Assembly: GCA_029938115.1 (NCBI GenBank)
Contig: JAPYOP010000040.1
Span: 1-38,167, forward strand
From: Colwellia sp.
Lineage (GTDB): Bacteria > Pseudomonadota > Gammaproteobacteria > Enterobacterales > Alteromonadaceae
Length of the DNA stretch: 38,167 nt
Direction of reading: 5' to 3'
The stretch's first letter is position 1, and each line of letters opens with the position of its first letter. The notes under the pieces were generated by a model. That model ran no database searches. It worked only from the letters and a program-made list of their open reading frames with translations, and was not told where the DNA came from. The translations under genes were made by a program, and so were the position numbers. Of this stretch, positions 1 to 7,848 are shown one piece after another.

Positions 1-65
1 AGCGCCATAGAGTATATAGTCTAAAAGCAGCTTTCCCTTCAGAATAAATGTTACTAAAAAGTGGA

Positions 66-135
66 CATGTTGGGCGTTTGGACGTTAGTTTTTAAAAAGT
101 TTATATAAATAATGAAAAATTTACTCTGTGAGTAT
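66..135. repeat. Diverged repeat motif, copy 1
   Basis: It begins CATGTTGGGC, passes through a TTTAAAAA and TATAAATAATG segment and ends CTCTGTGAGT. The same blocks recur in the same order at 498-550 with small insertions and deletions, so the two are related by duplication. Confidence 0.55.
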
Positions 136-440
136 TCTGTGAGTTTGCAAAGCTAATAAATTACACTTAAATCCAAGCTATGACATGAGCAACGCTTGCA
201 ATATCTAGCTTGATGCACGTTAATCTAAGTAAATCCTATACCAACAACCGGATTGTGATTCCGGTTGTCGAGGGTTCAAATCCCTTTAGCCACCCCATCT
301 CTTCCCCTTTAGTAGCAAGACCTTCAGCCTTTTCTTACACTATAAATTACCCTTGTAATAGATCGCTCCTGTGCATATTCTGTGAGTATTTGGGGCTAAT
401 TAGGTCTAATCTACTACACGTATATCCAACTTCTAGCTCA
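134..440. repeat. Long diverged duplication carrying tRNA-His fragment, copy 1
   Basis: This block aligns by eye with 3411-3750. Shared landmarks in order are TCTGTGAGTTT, AAATCCAAG, CGTTAATC-AAGT-AATCCTATACC, the tRNA-His 3' fragment, TTCAGC-TTTTCT, a TGCATATT box and a CATATCC-CA-CAT box. Identity is high in the tRNA part and low outside it, so the outer limits are approximate. Confidence 0.6.
246..297 (+). pseudogene. 3' fragment of tRNA-His (GTG anticodon)
   Basis: The sequence holds an intact anticodon arm (stem CCGGA/TCCGG at 248-252 and 260-264, loop with GTG at 255-257), a T-arm with GGTTCAAAT, the 3' acceptor strand TAGCCAC (287-293), discriminator C and encoded CCA (295-297). The 5' acceptor strand and D-arm expected for bacterial tRNA-His (GTGGCTA...) are absent upstream; unrelated sequence lies there instead. 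It therefore cannot fold into a complete tRNA. Such 3' ends are typical of attachment-site copies made by tyrosine integrases (established knowledge); that this is one is inference. Confidence 0.75.
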
Positions 441-476
441 TATCCTCAACATCGAAGGTGAGCAATATTAAATATT

Positions 477-507
477 GCCCAACTGTCATTGCTTGGTCAT
501 GTTGGGC
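477..507. repeat. Hairpin GCCCAAC/GTTGGGC
   Basis: GCCCAAC at 477-483 is perfectly complementary to GTTGGGC at 501-507, with a 17 nt loop. The run after it (ATTTGCTTTAAAA) is only partly T-rich, so it is at best a weak terminator. Confidence 0.4.
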
Positions 508-550
508 ATTTGCTTTAAAAAATATAAATAATGGCAAATCCTCTGTGAGT
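498..550. repeat. Diverged repeat motif, copy 2
   Basis: This is the second copy of the motif at 66-135: CATGTTGGGC, TTTAAAAA, TATAAATAATG and CTCTGTGAGT in the same order. The octamer CTGTGAGT also recurs near 127, 137, 378 and 3413, which may mark old recombinase arm sites (inference). Confidence 0.55.
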
Positions 551-590
551 CTCTAATAAAGACTAAGCTACGATTAAATAACCGTTATCA

Positions 591-620
591 TTAATAGGAA
601 TTAATAGGAATTAATAGGAA
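591..620. repeat. Three exact 10 bp tandem copies of TTAATAGGAA
   Basis: TTAATAGGAA occurs three times without a break and a fourth partial copy (TTAATTGG) follows. The period equals one helical turn. No function can be assigned. It lies about 100 bp downstream of the end of the YcaO gene. Confidence 0.8.
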
Positions 621-717
621 TTAATTGGCCGCGGCTAATGATCAAAAGCACTAACTCTATTTAATCGATAATTTCAGTAAAATGCTTTTTTACTGCAATA
701 AATAGCCTGTTATTTTT

Positions 718-2904
718 TTATTGCTCTGCAGCCAACTTACGTGCTTGATGCAACTTATTATAACTTGCAATCAGCCTTAAGTGTTTGTCTAAACCCTCGA
801 GTTTCATGCTTGTTGGTGTTAAACCAAAGAACCTCACCTCTCCAAATACCGAGCCAACAACATTAGTCATAGTTTCTTCACCAAACATTCGATTGAAGTT
901 ACCTATAAAGTCTTCCAACTCCATTTCTTCATCTAAAGTAACTTCAAGTACTGCGTTAGTCGCTTGATAAAATAAACCACGTTCGACGGTGTTATCGTTA
1001 TATTGTAAAAACTCTCCTACCAGCTCAGTGGCATCTTCAAGTGCACCTAGCGCTAAACAGATAAGAATTTTCAATTCGAGAATAGTTAGTTGGCCCCACA
1101 CAGTATTTTCATCAAACTCAATACCAATTAAGGTACGGATATCAATATAGTTATCTTGTTGGCTTTCTTCCAAACGCTCAAATAAGCGGGTTAATGCATC
1201 GTCATCTAAACGATGAAGGTTTAAAATATCTTCACGGTAATCAAGTGACTTATTGGTATTATCCCAAATCAAATCTTCTACAGGATACACTTCTGAATAA
1301 TCAGGTACCAGAATGCGACAAGCGGTAGCTCCCAGCTGGTTAAATTCGGCAATATACACTTCTTTACCCATGTCTTTCAATATAGCCATCAAACCAGCAT
1401 TTTCTTCTTCATTACTGCCAGAAAAGTCCCATTCAACAAAATCATAATCATGTTTATCACTAAAGAAACGCCATGAAATAACACCGGTTGAGTCAATAAA
1501 GTGATCAACAAAGTTTTCAGGCTCAGTAACAGCCATGGTATTAAAGGTGGGCTTAGGTACATCATTTAACCCTTCAAAGCTTCGACCTTGTAATAGTTCA
1601 GTCAAGCTGCGCTCTAACGCTACTTCAAAACTTGGATGAGCACCAAATGAGGCAAATACACCACCCGTTTTAGGGTTCATCAGGGCTACACACATAACCG
1701 GGAATTGCCCCCCTAGAGAAGCATCTTTTACTACCACCGGAAAGCCCTGTGCTTCTAAGCCTTCAATGCCCGCTAAAATAGCAGGGTATTTAGCAATAAC
1801 GTCTTTAGGTACTTCAGGTAATACAATTTCCTCAGCAATTATTTGTTTTTTAACTGCTCGTTCAAATATTTCTGACAAACATTGTACCTGCGCTTCTGGT
1901 AAGTTGTTTCCTGCACTCATACCATTACTTAAAAATAAGTTTTCAATTAAGTTTGAAGGGAAATAAACTGTTTCACCATCAGATTGACGAACATAAGGAA
2001 TTGAACAAATACCACGTTCTTTCATACCAGAGTTGGTATCAATTAGGTTTGAACCACGTAGTTCATTTTCAGGGTTATAAATAGCTAAACAATAATCATC
2101 TAAAATATCACTTGGCAGTGCATCATCTTCGCTTGGTTTGAACCATTTCTCATTGGGATAATGCACAAAATCACTGGTAGCAATATCGATTCCAAAAAAT
2201 TGATCGTTATAAAAAAAGTTACAGTTAAGACGTTCAATGAATTCACCTAAGGCCGAGGCAAGTGCACTCTCTTTTGTTGCACCTTTACCATTGGTGAAAC
2301 ACATAGGTGATGCCGCATCACGAATATGTAGTGACCAAACATTTGGCACAATATTACGCCATGAAGATATTTCTATTTTCATACCAAGATCAGCCAAAAG
2401 CCCTGACATATTGGTAATTGTTTCTTCTAGTGGTAAATCTTTACCTAAAATAAAGGTACTAGTGCCATCTTCAGGTTGCTGCATTAACATAGCTTGCGCA
2501 TCTTCTTCAAGACTTTCAACGGCCTCAACTTTAAATTCTGGCCCCTGCTGTACCACTTTTTTCACTGTGCAGCGATCAATAGAACGCAAAATGCCTTTTT
2601 TATCTTTTTCAGAAATACTCTCTGGTAACTCAACTTGAATTTTAAAAATTTGGTTATATCTATCTTCAGGATCAACAATATTGTTTTGTGATAGACGAAT
2701 GTTTTTAGTAGGGATATCACGAGAATTACAATATACCTTAACAAAGTATGCGGCACACATAGCAGAAGATGCTAAAAAGTAATCAAAGGGTCCTGGTGCC
2801 GAGCCATCACCTTTGTAGCGAATAGGCTGATCAGCGATGACAGTAAAATCGTCAAACTTGGCTTCAAGTCTAAGGTTGTCGAGAAAGTTAACTTTGATTT
2901 CCAT
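718..2904 (-). CDS. OsmC domain/YcaO domain fusion protein
   Basis: The 728-residue protein has an OsmC-like N-terminal domain (about residues 1-140) joined to a YcaO domain (about 200-540) and an alpha-helical C-terminal part. YcaO signatures visible are the ALGEFIERL stretch, the LSEIFERAVK helix and ERSLTELLQGR, which hold the glutamates of the YcaO ATP-binding fold. The known fused family of about 730 residues (OsmC/YcaO) matches this length. E. coli YcaO, a relative, is linked to RimO-dependent methylthiolation of ribosomal protein S12; whether this protein does that is not shown. I place the start at 2904 because CGGAGATATATCA precedes that ATG with a good ribosome-binding site, whereas the ATG ten codons upstream lacks one. 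It stands alone, between two tRNA-His fragments. Confidence 0.9.
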   Translation of the reverse strand: MEIKVNFLDNLRLEAKFDDFTVIADQPIRYKGDGSAPGPFDYFLASSAMCAAYFVKVYCNSRDIPTKNIRLSQNNIVDPEDRYNQIFKIQVELPESISEKDKKGILRSIDRCTVKKVVQQGPEFKVEAVESLEEDAQAMLMQQPEDGTSTFILGKDLPLEETITNMSGLLADLGMKIEISSWRNIVPNVWSLHIRDAASPMCFTNGKGATKESALASALGEFIERLNCNFFYNDQFFGIDIATSDFVHYPNEKWFKPSEDDALPSDILDDYCLAIYNPENELRGSNLIDTNSGMKERGICSIPYVRQSDGETVYFPSNLIENLFLSNGMSAGNNLPEAQVQCLSEIFERAVKKQIIAEEIVLPEVPKDVIAKYPAILAGIEGLEAQGFPVVVKDASLGGQFPVMCVALMNPKTGGVFASFGAHPSFEVALERSLTELLQGRSFEGLNDVPKPTFNTMAVTEPENFVDHFIDSTGVISWRFFSDKHDYDFVEWDFSGSNEEENAGLMAILKDMGKEVYIAEFNQLGATACRILVPDYSEVYPVEDLIWDNTNKSLDYREDILNLHRLDDDALTRLFERLEESQQDNYIDIRTLIGIEFDENTVWGQLTILELKILICLALGALEDATELVGEFLQYNDNTVERGLFYQATNAVLEVTLDEEMELEDFIGNFNRMFGEETMTNVVGSVFGEVRFFGLTPTSMKLEGLDKHLRLIASYNKLHQARKLAAEQ

Positions 2905-3233
2905 TGATATATCTCCGAAGTTATATGCTGCCAATCAAACGATTGGATCTAATGGTGTTAATTATCGGATTTTTTGCGGCTTTAGTCTTGGATTAATTCG
3001 TGAAAATTTGATAAATATTTAATAAATGGACAATACCAAGAGTTACTAAGCCTTGTGGAGCACTTTATTGTTTATCTAAGGTGCACAATAAAAAGTGATA
3101 AACGACTAACAAATGAGATATCACTATTGATAAATAGTAGCGCTGTCGGTAAATGGGTCAGCGCTAATATATGAAGGTACTAACTTTAAGGCGTAACTTA
3201 ACTACTCAAGCCTTAAGTTTTAATCTCCAGGCC
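2905..3233. other. Gene-free stretch with inverted repeats
   Basis: No gene is seen. An imperfect hairpin lies at about 3060-3097 (GCACTTTATTGT against ACAATAAAAAGTG). A perfect 8 bp inverted repeat TAGCGCTG/CAGCGCTA lies at 3138-3145 and 3159-3166 without a T-run. The YcaO promoter should lie in this stretch, but no clear -35/-10 pair stands out. Confidence 0.4.
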
Positions 3234-3491
3234 CTAAGATTTAGTCTTTTCATGTAAATAAGTAAGTGCATCTAACCGAGTAGCAAAAACATGATCTGCT
3301 GATACTTTATCAAGCAATTTTAATTTATTAAAATCCTCTACCACACGTTCACGATACTTAAGTAGAGTGTGACTTACATTCAAATGATAAGAAATTTCAC
3401 CTCTGGTAGCTTTCTGTGAGTTTATGAATAAGTGTAAATACTTATAAATCCAAGACATTACATGTAGAACGGGGCTTACATCAACTTTCAT
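3234..3491 (-). CDS. Hypothetical 85-residue protein, possibly a remnant
   Basis: The predicted product is basic and alpha-helical; a GEISYHLNVSHTLLKYRERVV segment is suggestive of a helix-turn-helix, but I do not recognise a family. No ribosome-binding site is visible before the ATG. The first third of the frame lies inside the diverged repeat that also carries the second tRNA-His fragment, and the matching part of the other repeat copy does not keep the frame open. It may be the tail of a lost mobile-element gene, or spurious. Confidence 0.3.
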   Translation of the reverse strand: MKVDVSPVLHVMSWIYKYLHLFINSQKATRGEISYHLNVSHTLLKYRERVVEDFNKLKLLDKVSADHVFATRLDALTYLHEKTKS

Positions 3492-3750
3492 ACTCGTTAA
3501 TCCAAGTGAATCCTATACCGACAGCGTGATTGTAATTCCGGTTGTCGAGGGTTCAAATCCCTTTAGCCACCCCCTTCTTCCCCCTCTGTAGAGCTTTAAC
3601 ACCAAAGTTTTCAGCTTTTCTCGCAAATATAAACCTTGCTTGTCATATCTTGCTCTGTTGCATATTAGTTGCACAAGTGACTCTAAATCCTGTCAAATTA
3701 AGTAAACTGGATACATATACTCGTTCATATCCCCACCATTGGCGTGGCTT
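3411..3750. repeat. Long diverged duplication carrying tRNA-His fragment, copy 2
   Basis: This is the counterpart of 134-440 in the same orientation, about 3.28 kb downstream. The best-matching core runs from 3494 to 3580 (CGTTAATCCAAGTGAATCC through the tRNA end). Downstream similarity continues weakly through the CATATCCCCACCAT box near 3728-3741. The limits are approximate. Confidence 0.6.
3523..3574 (+). pseudogene. Second, more decayed tRNA-His 3' fragment
   Basis: The T-arm (GGTTCAAAT) and acceptor strand TAGCCAC (3564-3570) are identical to those at 246-297. The anticodon arm is damaged: its 5' stem has changed, the anticodon position reads GTA, and the 3' end is CCCC rather than CCCCA. 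The 5' half of a tRNA is absent, as in the first copy. Confidence 0.7.
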
Positions 3751-3837
3751 GATTAACTTTGCTTATTTTGTAATTTTACTGTCTGTTTCTTGTTCCTTTC
3801 GCACATGAAATTGGAGGTTGTATTCATTTAACGCACG

Positions 3838-3912
3838 TTGACGTAGGGAGATAATTTACTTTATGCTATCAAGCATATTGAGCGTTCTATAGTCGCACAA
3901 GCATCAACAAAT
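3838..3912. repeat. Direct repeat flanking the DUF3465 gene, left copy
   Basis: About 75 bp that match 4400-4475 at roughly three of four positions by eye. The best blocks are CTTATGCTATCA-type, TGAGCG and CGCACAAGCAT. It ends about 47 bp before the DUF3465 start codon. Confidence 0.6.
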
Positions 3913-3958
3913 CTTTGCCCATTATTAGGGTATTTTGAAACTAGGGAAAGTTTGGCAT

Positions 3959-4354
3959 ATGAAAAAACTAATAGTATCAATTCCAGTGTTTTTTACCTTT
4001 TTATTTTGGGCGAGCTTTACCGAAGCGATATCTTTAAATGAGGCATATAAAAGCCAAAAGAGTGATATCCAAGTAAAAGGTAATGGCACAGTTATTCGTA
4101 TATTAAATGACGACAATAAAGGCTCTCGCCATCAAAAATTTATTCTCAAATTATCTTCAGGTCAAACGATCTTAATAGCTAACAATATTGATATTGCGCC
4201 AAGAATTAACTCTATTTCAAAAGGGGATTCTGTTCAGTTCTATTGTGAGTATGAGTGGAATAACAAAGGTGGTGTAGTACATTGGACTCAGGGAGATCCA
4301 AATGGCAATCATATTGGTGGCTGGTTAAAGCATAATGGTAGAATTTACCAATAG
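3959..4354 (+). CDS. Exported DUF3465 family protein
   Basis: The 131-residue product begins with a lysine pair and a hydrophobic segment ending near FTEA, a clear signal peptide, so it is likely periplasmic or secreted. The mature part carries the DUF3465 signature: HQKFILKLSSGQ, the ANNIDIAPRI strand, a GD-VQFY-EYEWN stretch, GGVVHWT and a C-terminal GGWLKHNG. The family is found in Vibrio, Shewanella and relatives and has no established function. The ATG at 3959 is chosen because the preceding in-frame ATG at 3935 would add an eight-residue extension before the signal peptide; AGGGA lies upstream of 3959. It stands alone between two direct repeats, like a small mobile cassette or a duplication scar. 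Confidence 0.8.
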   Translation: MKKLIVSIPVFFTFLFWASFTEAISLNEAYKSQKSDIQVKGNGTVIRILNDDNKGSRHQKFILKLSSGQTILIANNIDIAPRINSISKGDSVQFYCEYEWNNKGGVVHWTQGDPNGNHIGGWLKHNGRIYQ

Positions 4355-4399
4355 CTTTAAAGCCACCAAAGCAAGGACTTCGATTCCGCTCAAAATGAA

Positions 4400-4475
4400 T
4401 TGACTTAGCTTGATTATTTGCCTTATGCTATCAGGCCGTAATGAGCGATCAGCAGCCGCACAAGCATTTTCTAAT
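4400..4475. repeat. Direct repeat flanking the DUF3465 gene, right copy
   Basis: About 76 bp matching 3838-3912 in the same orientation. It begins 45 bp after the DUF3465 stop codon, so the gene is framed almost symmetrically. Confidence 0.6.
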
Positions 4476-4678
4476 TATATGTAACTTTTTCGCATAACTG
4501 CCGTTTGAATATGTTTCACTGGAGACATGTGATCTTACAAGCCCCTTTATATTAGATAGCGAAGTTGTTCTAAATTTTCATCTTGAATGATTAAAGCTCA
4601 AACTTGATTAAAAATACCGATAACGGACATTTGATTATTATGAATTAACACAATTTTTGTGTACTGATAATTAATGAT

Positions 4679-4720
4679 TCTATGGCGCTCTGGGACACGT
4701 TGCGCCATAGAGTGTTTTTA
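4679..4720 (+). terminator. Terminator-like hairpin TCTATGGCGC/GCGCCATAGA
   Basis: A perfect 10 bp stem (4679-4688 with 4702-4711) has a 13 nt loop and is followed by GTGTTTTTA on the plus strand, so it could end plus-strand transcription from the DUF3465 gene. The right arm GCGCCATAGAGT is repeated exactly at 2-13, at the very edge of the window, so it may instead be a dispersed inverted-repeat element. Confidence 0.5.
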
Positions 4721-4769
4721 CTGATACCACTAAAAGTGTTGCCAAAGCTACTCACCACTACAAATCGAA

Positions 4770-6575
4770 CTATTTTAAATTAATAGGAATATAAACAGAA
4801 AAGCAGCTGCCTTTTCCTTCTTCTGAGGTTACCTCTATTCTGCCGTCATGTTGTTTAATGATTCCATGACTGATAGATAAACCAAGGCCTGTGCCTTCAC
4901 CTACTGGCTTAGAGGTGAAGAAGGGAGTGAAAATATGTGGTAATACATTCTCAGCAATGCCATTGCCGTTGTCTTCTACTTCTATAACAATTTCGGAGTC
5001 TTTGATAAAAGTTCGAACAAAAATATCTCCGTTATTTGTTATTGATTGACCTGCGTTAATCAATAAGTTCATAAAAACTTGATTCAATTTACTTGGAAAA
5101 GCATAAATTATAGGTAGGCTTTCAAGATTAACATGCACCTTACAATTATATTTGAGTTCGTTGTTAACCATGTTAAGTGTAATTTTTAATCCTTCGTTTA
5201 TATCAGTTTCACTTTTAGTGGATTCTTCAATTCGAACAAATGCTTTCAAGCTTTGCACAATATCCGTTATTTTTTCTATACCGCCAATACTAACTTTTAA
5301 TAGGGAAGGAATATCTTCAAAGATGAATTCAATATCATATTTTTTAGCTAAAGCTTCCTGCCATTCTTGAGACGTTTCTATAGACAGCTGTTGATTAACT
5401 TCTTGGTGGTATTTTTTAATGTCAGTAAGATATTCATCTAAAATATCGAGATTACTTTTAACAAAACCAAGTGGATTATTTATTTCATGCGCAACGCCTG
5501 CCGCTAATACACCAATGCTGGCCATTTTTTCTGAGTGGATCAACTGAGACTCACTCAATATCAACTCTTCATTCACTTTTGATAACTTGTCACAACTTTG
5601 CTTTAATGATTGCTCTCTTCGATAAACCGTATTTGTCATTACATTGAATTTTTTAAATAACTCAGATAGTTCTGTTATTACAATATTATCTTGAAGGGGC
5701 TTAAATTCACTACCTCTATCTAATTCACTTGCCGCTTGAGACAATAAGAGTAACGGCTTTACAAAGTATCGGTAACCAAAAATATAGGCAAGAAAGCTGG
5801 TCGCGATGAGTACAACTAAAATTAAGAGGCTCAACTTGAATATCGCATTATTTAATTCTGCATTACTTGCGCTATTGTCGAAGGTAAAACTAAAAACAAC
5901 GCCTATATTTTGCCAATTAATTAAATGCTGTTTGCCGTATGTTTCCGTTCCAAATGTAGTTAATTCTTTACCATTCCACGTTATTTTTATCATTAATCCA
6001 TCAAGTCTTTCATGTAGGTTTTCTTGTTCATCTATATCTTTTAGTGGAATTAATGCAGTTAAAATACCTTCAACATTGCCGTTATACATAATGGGAACTG
6101 CTAAACACCAAAAGTAATTATCGATGAGTTTTTCAATGGTTATATGTTCAGTCTTATTGTTGCTAAGTAACTCGACTAGCCAAGGTTCACTGTGATAATC
6201 GGGGGACTTATTATATTGCTTTGAGTAAATAATATTACCTTCAAAATCCAATAGGTTTTGCTGATATTGATACCCTAAAATAGTCTGATCAGCCATAAAG
6301 TCTTGTAAATTTCTTATATTGGCTTCTGGCTGCATTAATGATTGAATTATAATGGGGTTATTTGCCTGCTCGGCTAATAAAGTAAGCCGATGTTTGAGAA
6401 ATAACCGATAACCATGAGTGATGGTGGTTATTTCTCTTTTTATCAACTGCTCTTGTTGGCTTTGTGCAGAGTCGACCACATAGTTAATAACTAAAATAGT
6501 TGAAATAAGCGCAAGCGCAAAGCAGCTTAGAAAAACAAAACGTGCTAACGCAAAAGAAATACTAATTCTTTTCAT
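4770..6575 (-). CDS. Membrane sensor histidine kinase
   Basis: The 601-residue kinase has transmembrane helices at about 9-33 and 247-270 framing a periplasmic sensor domain of dCache type (inferred from size and topology). A HAMP-like linker (about 270-325), a coiled coil and a HisKA domain with phosphoacceptor His363 in the AHEINNP box follow. The ATPase domain shows the N box (FMNLLINAGQS), DNGNGI and GTGLGLSISHGI. No receiver domain is attached and no response regulator lies beside it, so its partner is elsewhere. The start is placed at the ATG at 6575 (AAGG six bases upstream); a TTG two codons earlier is possible. It overlaps the end of the upstream ligand-binding protein gene by 14 bp, which indicates co-translation and a shared job. 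Confidence 0.9.
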   Translation of the reverse strand: MKRISISFALARFVFLSCFALALISTILVINYVVDSAQSQQEQLIKREITTITHGYRLFLKHRLTLLAEQANNPIIIQSLMQPEANIRNLQDFMADQTILGYQYQQNLLDFEGNIIYSKQYNKSPDYHSEPWLVELLSNNKTEHITIEKLIDNYFWCLAVPIMYNGNVEGILTALIPLKDIDEQENLHERLDGLMIKITWNGKELTTFGTETYGKQHLINWQNIGVVFSFTFDNSASNAELNNAIFKLSLLILVVLIATSFLAYIFGYRYFVKPLLLLSQAASELDRGSEFKPLQDNIVITELSELFKKFNVMTNTVYRREQSLKQSCDKLSKVNEELILSESQLIHSEKMASIGVLAAGVAHEINNPLGFVKSNLDILDEYLTDIKKYHQEVNQQLSIETSQEWQEALAKKYDIEFIFEDIPSLLKVSIGGIEKITDIVQSLKAFVRIEESTKSETDINEGLKITLNMVNNELKYNCKVHVNLESLPIIYAFPSKLNQVFMNLLINAGQSITNNGDIFVRTFIKDSEIVIEVEDNGNGIAENVLPHIFTPFFTSKPVGEGTGLGLSISHGIIKQHDGRIEVTSEEGKGSCFSVYIPINLK

Positions 6576-7848
6576 TAACAACCTTACTAAAAGGAATGCT
6601 AGGCAATAGAGCTACATTATTATCAACTTGGTAATAGCCCATAGTATAATCCGCTAAACCTAAGGCCTCATGAGCATTTGTATTATCTAATGTATAAGTA
6701 GAGAAGGGGGTTTGATAGTTTTTAATGAGCCCTTGTACGGAGAGCTTTAAATCTTCAAGTGCTAACTTAATCGCTTTTATATCGTGATGTTTATCTCCCG
6801 TTAACCCTGACTGGTTAATAGCGGCAATAAGTAATTTGGTTAGATCATAAGCATGAATAAACCCTGTTGCTGCTTTAATATCATTCGCCGTATTAATTTC
6901 TGGATAGATTGCTATTGCTTGTGAAAGTACTTGTTGTGCTAATGAAGATTGTTGTGGTGCTAAAAAAGAAAATTTAGTTTGAATAAACTGTAAATCAAGT
7001 TGCTCTCTTGCTTCATTATTTATCTCTTCTGCAAAGTCTCCACCCGTAATACCCCAATGGCTTCTTATTGGTAATTGCAGTTCTTTTTCAAGAACTAACA
7101 TAGCTTTTGCAAATGTTTTTCCTTCGTTAGCATTGCCAACAAAAAATATTACATCTGCGCCTGATGACTTGGCATTTCTTAATAGTAACTTTGCGTGATT
7201 TATCCCTAGCCCCCAATTGAACCAAGTAATACCTTTTGGCCTAATGTTACTCGCGGCCAAAGCTTTCTCCATGGTTTTTTTGTTTGAGTGTCCCCACCCC
7301 GTGTCTTCTAATAATAAAAAGGGTTTGTTAAATCCTTCGCTTAGGGCATGGTTGCTGATGAAATAGCCTGCATTACTGTCGTCAATAGAAAGCCTGAATA
7401 TCCAGTTGTTTTTATCTGTTGTGCGCGTGATTGGCCCTGCAGCAGCCCAGGGGTTCAATAAAAGAATATGATTGTTATTTATAAAATTTTTGTGCGCTAG
7501 TAAAGGGGGAGAATGTAAACCAGAAAAAACCAGTAGGGCTTTATTATCTGCAAGGAAACTTTCTAAATTTCTTTTGCTACGAAGTGAGTTTCCTTTATGG
7601 TCTTTTGCGATAACCTCAAACTGATAACCACTGATACGGTTATTTTCTTCAGCTAATGCAACATTGATCCCTTGCTGTATTGAAAGGCTGGCTGTTTTTG
7701 TGCCCGTAAAGTCGGCGTCAAGGTATATGCTGTAGCTTTTATTCGCATGAGCTGGAAGTGTAACTCCCAATGTGAGGAATAATGTTAGGAATGTAGTATG
7801 AAATAAGGCGAGTATATTTTTTTTTGTCAGATAGCTGTGTATTTCCAT
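6562..7848 (-). CDS. Periplasmic ligand-binding protein (Leu/Ile/Val-binding fold)
   Basis: The 428-residue protein has a signal peptide ending at PAHA (about residue 35) and a type I periplasmic binding fold of the LivJ/Peripla_BP_6 class: GINVALAEENN, a DHKGN segment, SGLHSPP and GWGHSN are typical positions. No permease or ATPase genes accompany it. Instead it overlaps a histidine kinase by 14 bp. By analogy with LuxP-LuxQ and TorT-TorS, where a binding protein passes ligand state to a kinase, I infer a sensory rather than transport role. The ligand is unknown; amino acids, amides or other small molecules fit the fold. The coding start contains a run of nine A residues (codons for K-K-N). 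Confidence 0.85.
   Translation of the reverse strand: MEIHSYLTKKNILALFHTTFLTLFLTLGVTLPAHANKSYSIYLDADFTGTKTASLSIQQGINVALAEENNRISGYQFEVIAKDHKGNSLRSKRNLESFLADNKALLVFSGLHSPPLLAHKNFINNNHILLLNPWAAAGPITRTTDKNNWIFRLSIDDSNAGYFISNHALSEGFNKPFLLLEDTGWGHSNKKTMEKALAASNIRPKGITWFNWGLGINHAKLLLRNAKSSGADVIFFVGNANEGKTFAKAMLVLEKELQLPIRSHWGITGGDFAEEINNEAREQLDLQFIQTKFSFLAPQQSSLAQQVLSQAIAIYPEINTANDIKAATGFIHAYDLTKLLIAAINQSGLTGDKHHDIKAIKLALEDLKLSVQGLIKNYQTPFSTYTLDNTNAHEALGLADYTMGYYQVDNNVALLPSIPFSKVVNEKN

Larger units (their letters stand above)
1..717. other. Gene-free region of decayed repeats
   Basis: I see no credible protein gene here. The stretch holds a tRNA-His 3' fragment, two diverged copies of a motif beginning CATGTTGGGC and ending CTCTGTGAGT, a perfect 17 bp palindrome at 462-478 (GCAATATT-A-AATATTGC), a hairpin at 477-507 and a 10 bp tandem repeat at 591-620. 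An open frame crosses the tRNA fragment at 210-461, but its translation has no protein character. The mix of a tRNA fragment and diverged repeats suggests the remains of integrated elements (inference). Confidence 0.6.
4355..4769. other. Gene-free stretch between converging genes
   Basis: It holds the right-hand copy of the repeat flanking DUF3465 (4400-4475) and the CTATGGCGC hairpin (4679-4713). No reading frame of substance is seen. Confidence 0.5.

Noticed and set aside
210..461. An 83-codon plus-strand frame through the first tRNA fragment.
   Set aside because: It reads through RNA-gene and repeat sequence, has no ribosome-binding site and no protein character.
477..507. GCCCAAC...GTTGGGC fits the RYYYAAC/GTTRRRY core boxes of integron attC sites, and GTTGGGC also occurs at 69-75.
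   Set aside because: The palindrome spans only 31 bp, well below the usual attC length of about 57 bp or more, no inner L boxes are seen and no integron integrase is in the window.
3542..3808. An 88-codon plus-strand frame through the second tRNA fragment.
   Set aside because: Same reasons as the first; its start lies within the tRNA T-arm region.
7815..7830. A run of nine A residues (minus strand) early in the binding-protein gene, a possible phase-variation tract.
   Set aside because: It encodes an ordinary Lys-Lys-Asn in an AT-rich genome and the frame is intact; nothing else suggests slippage.
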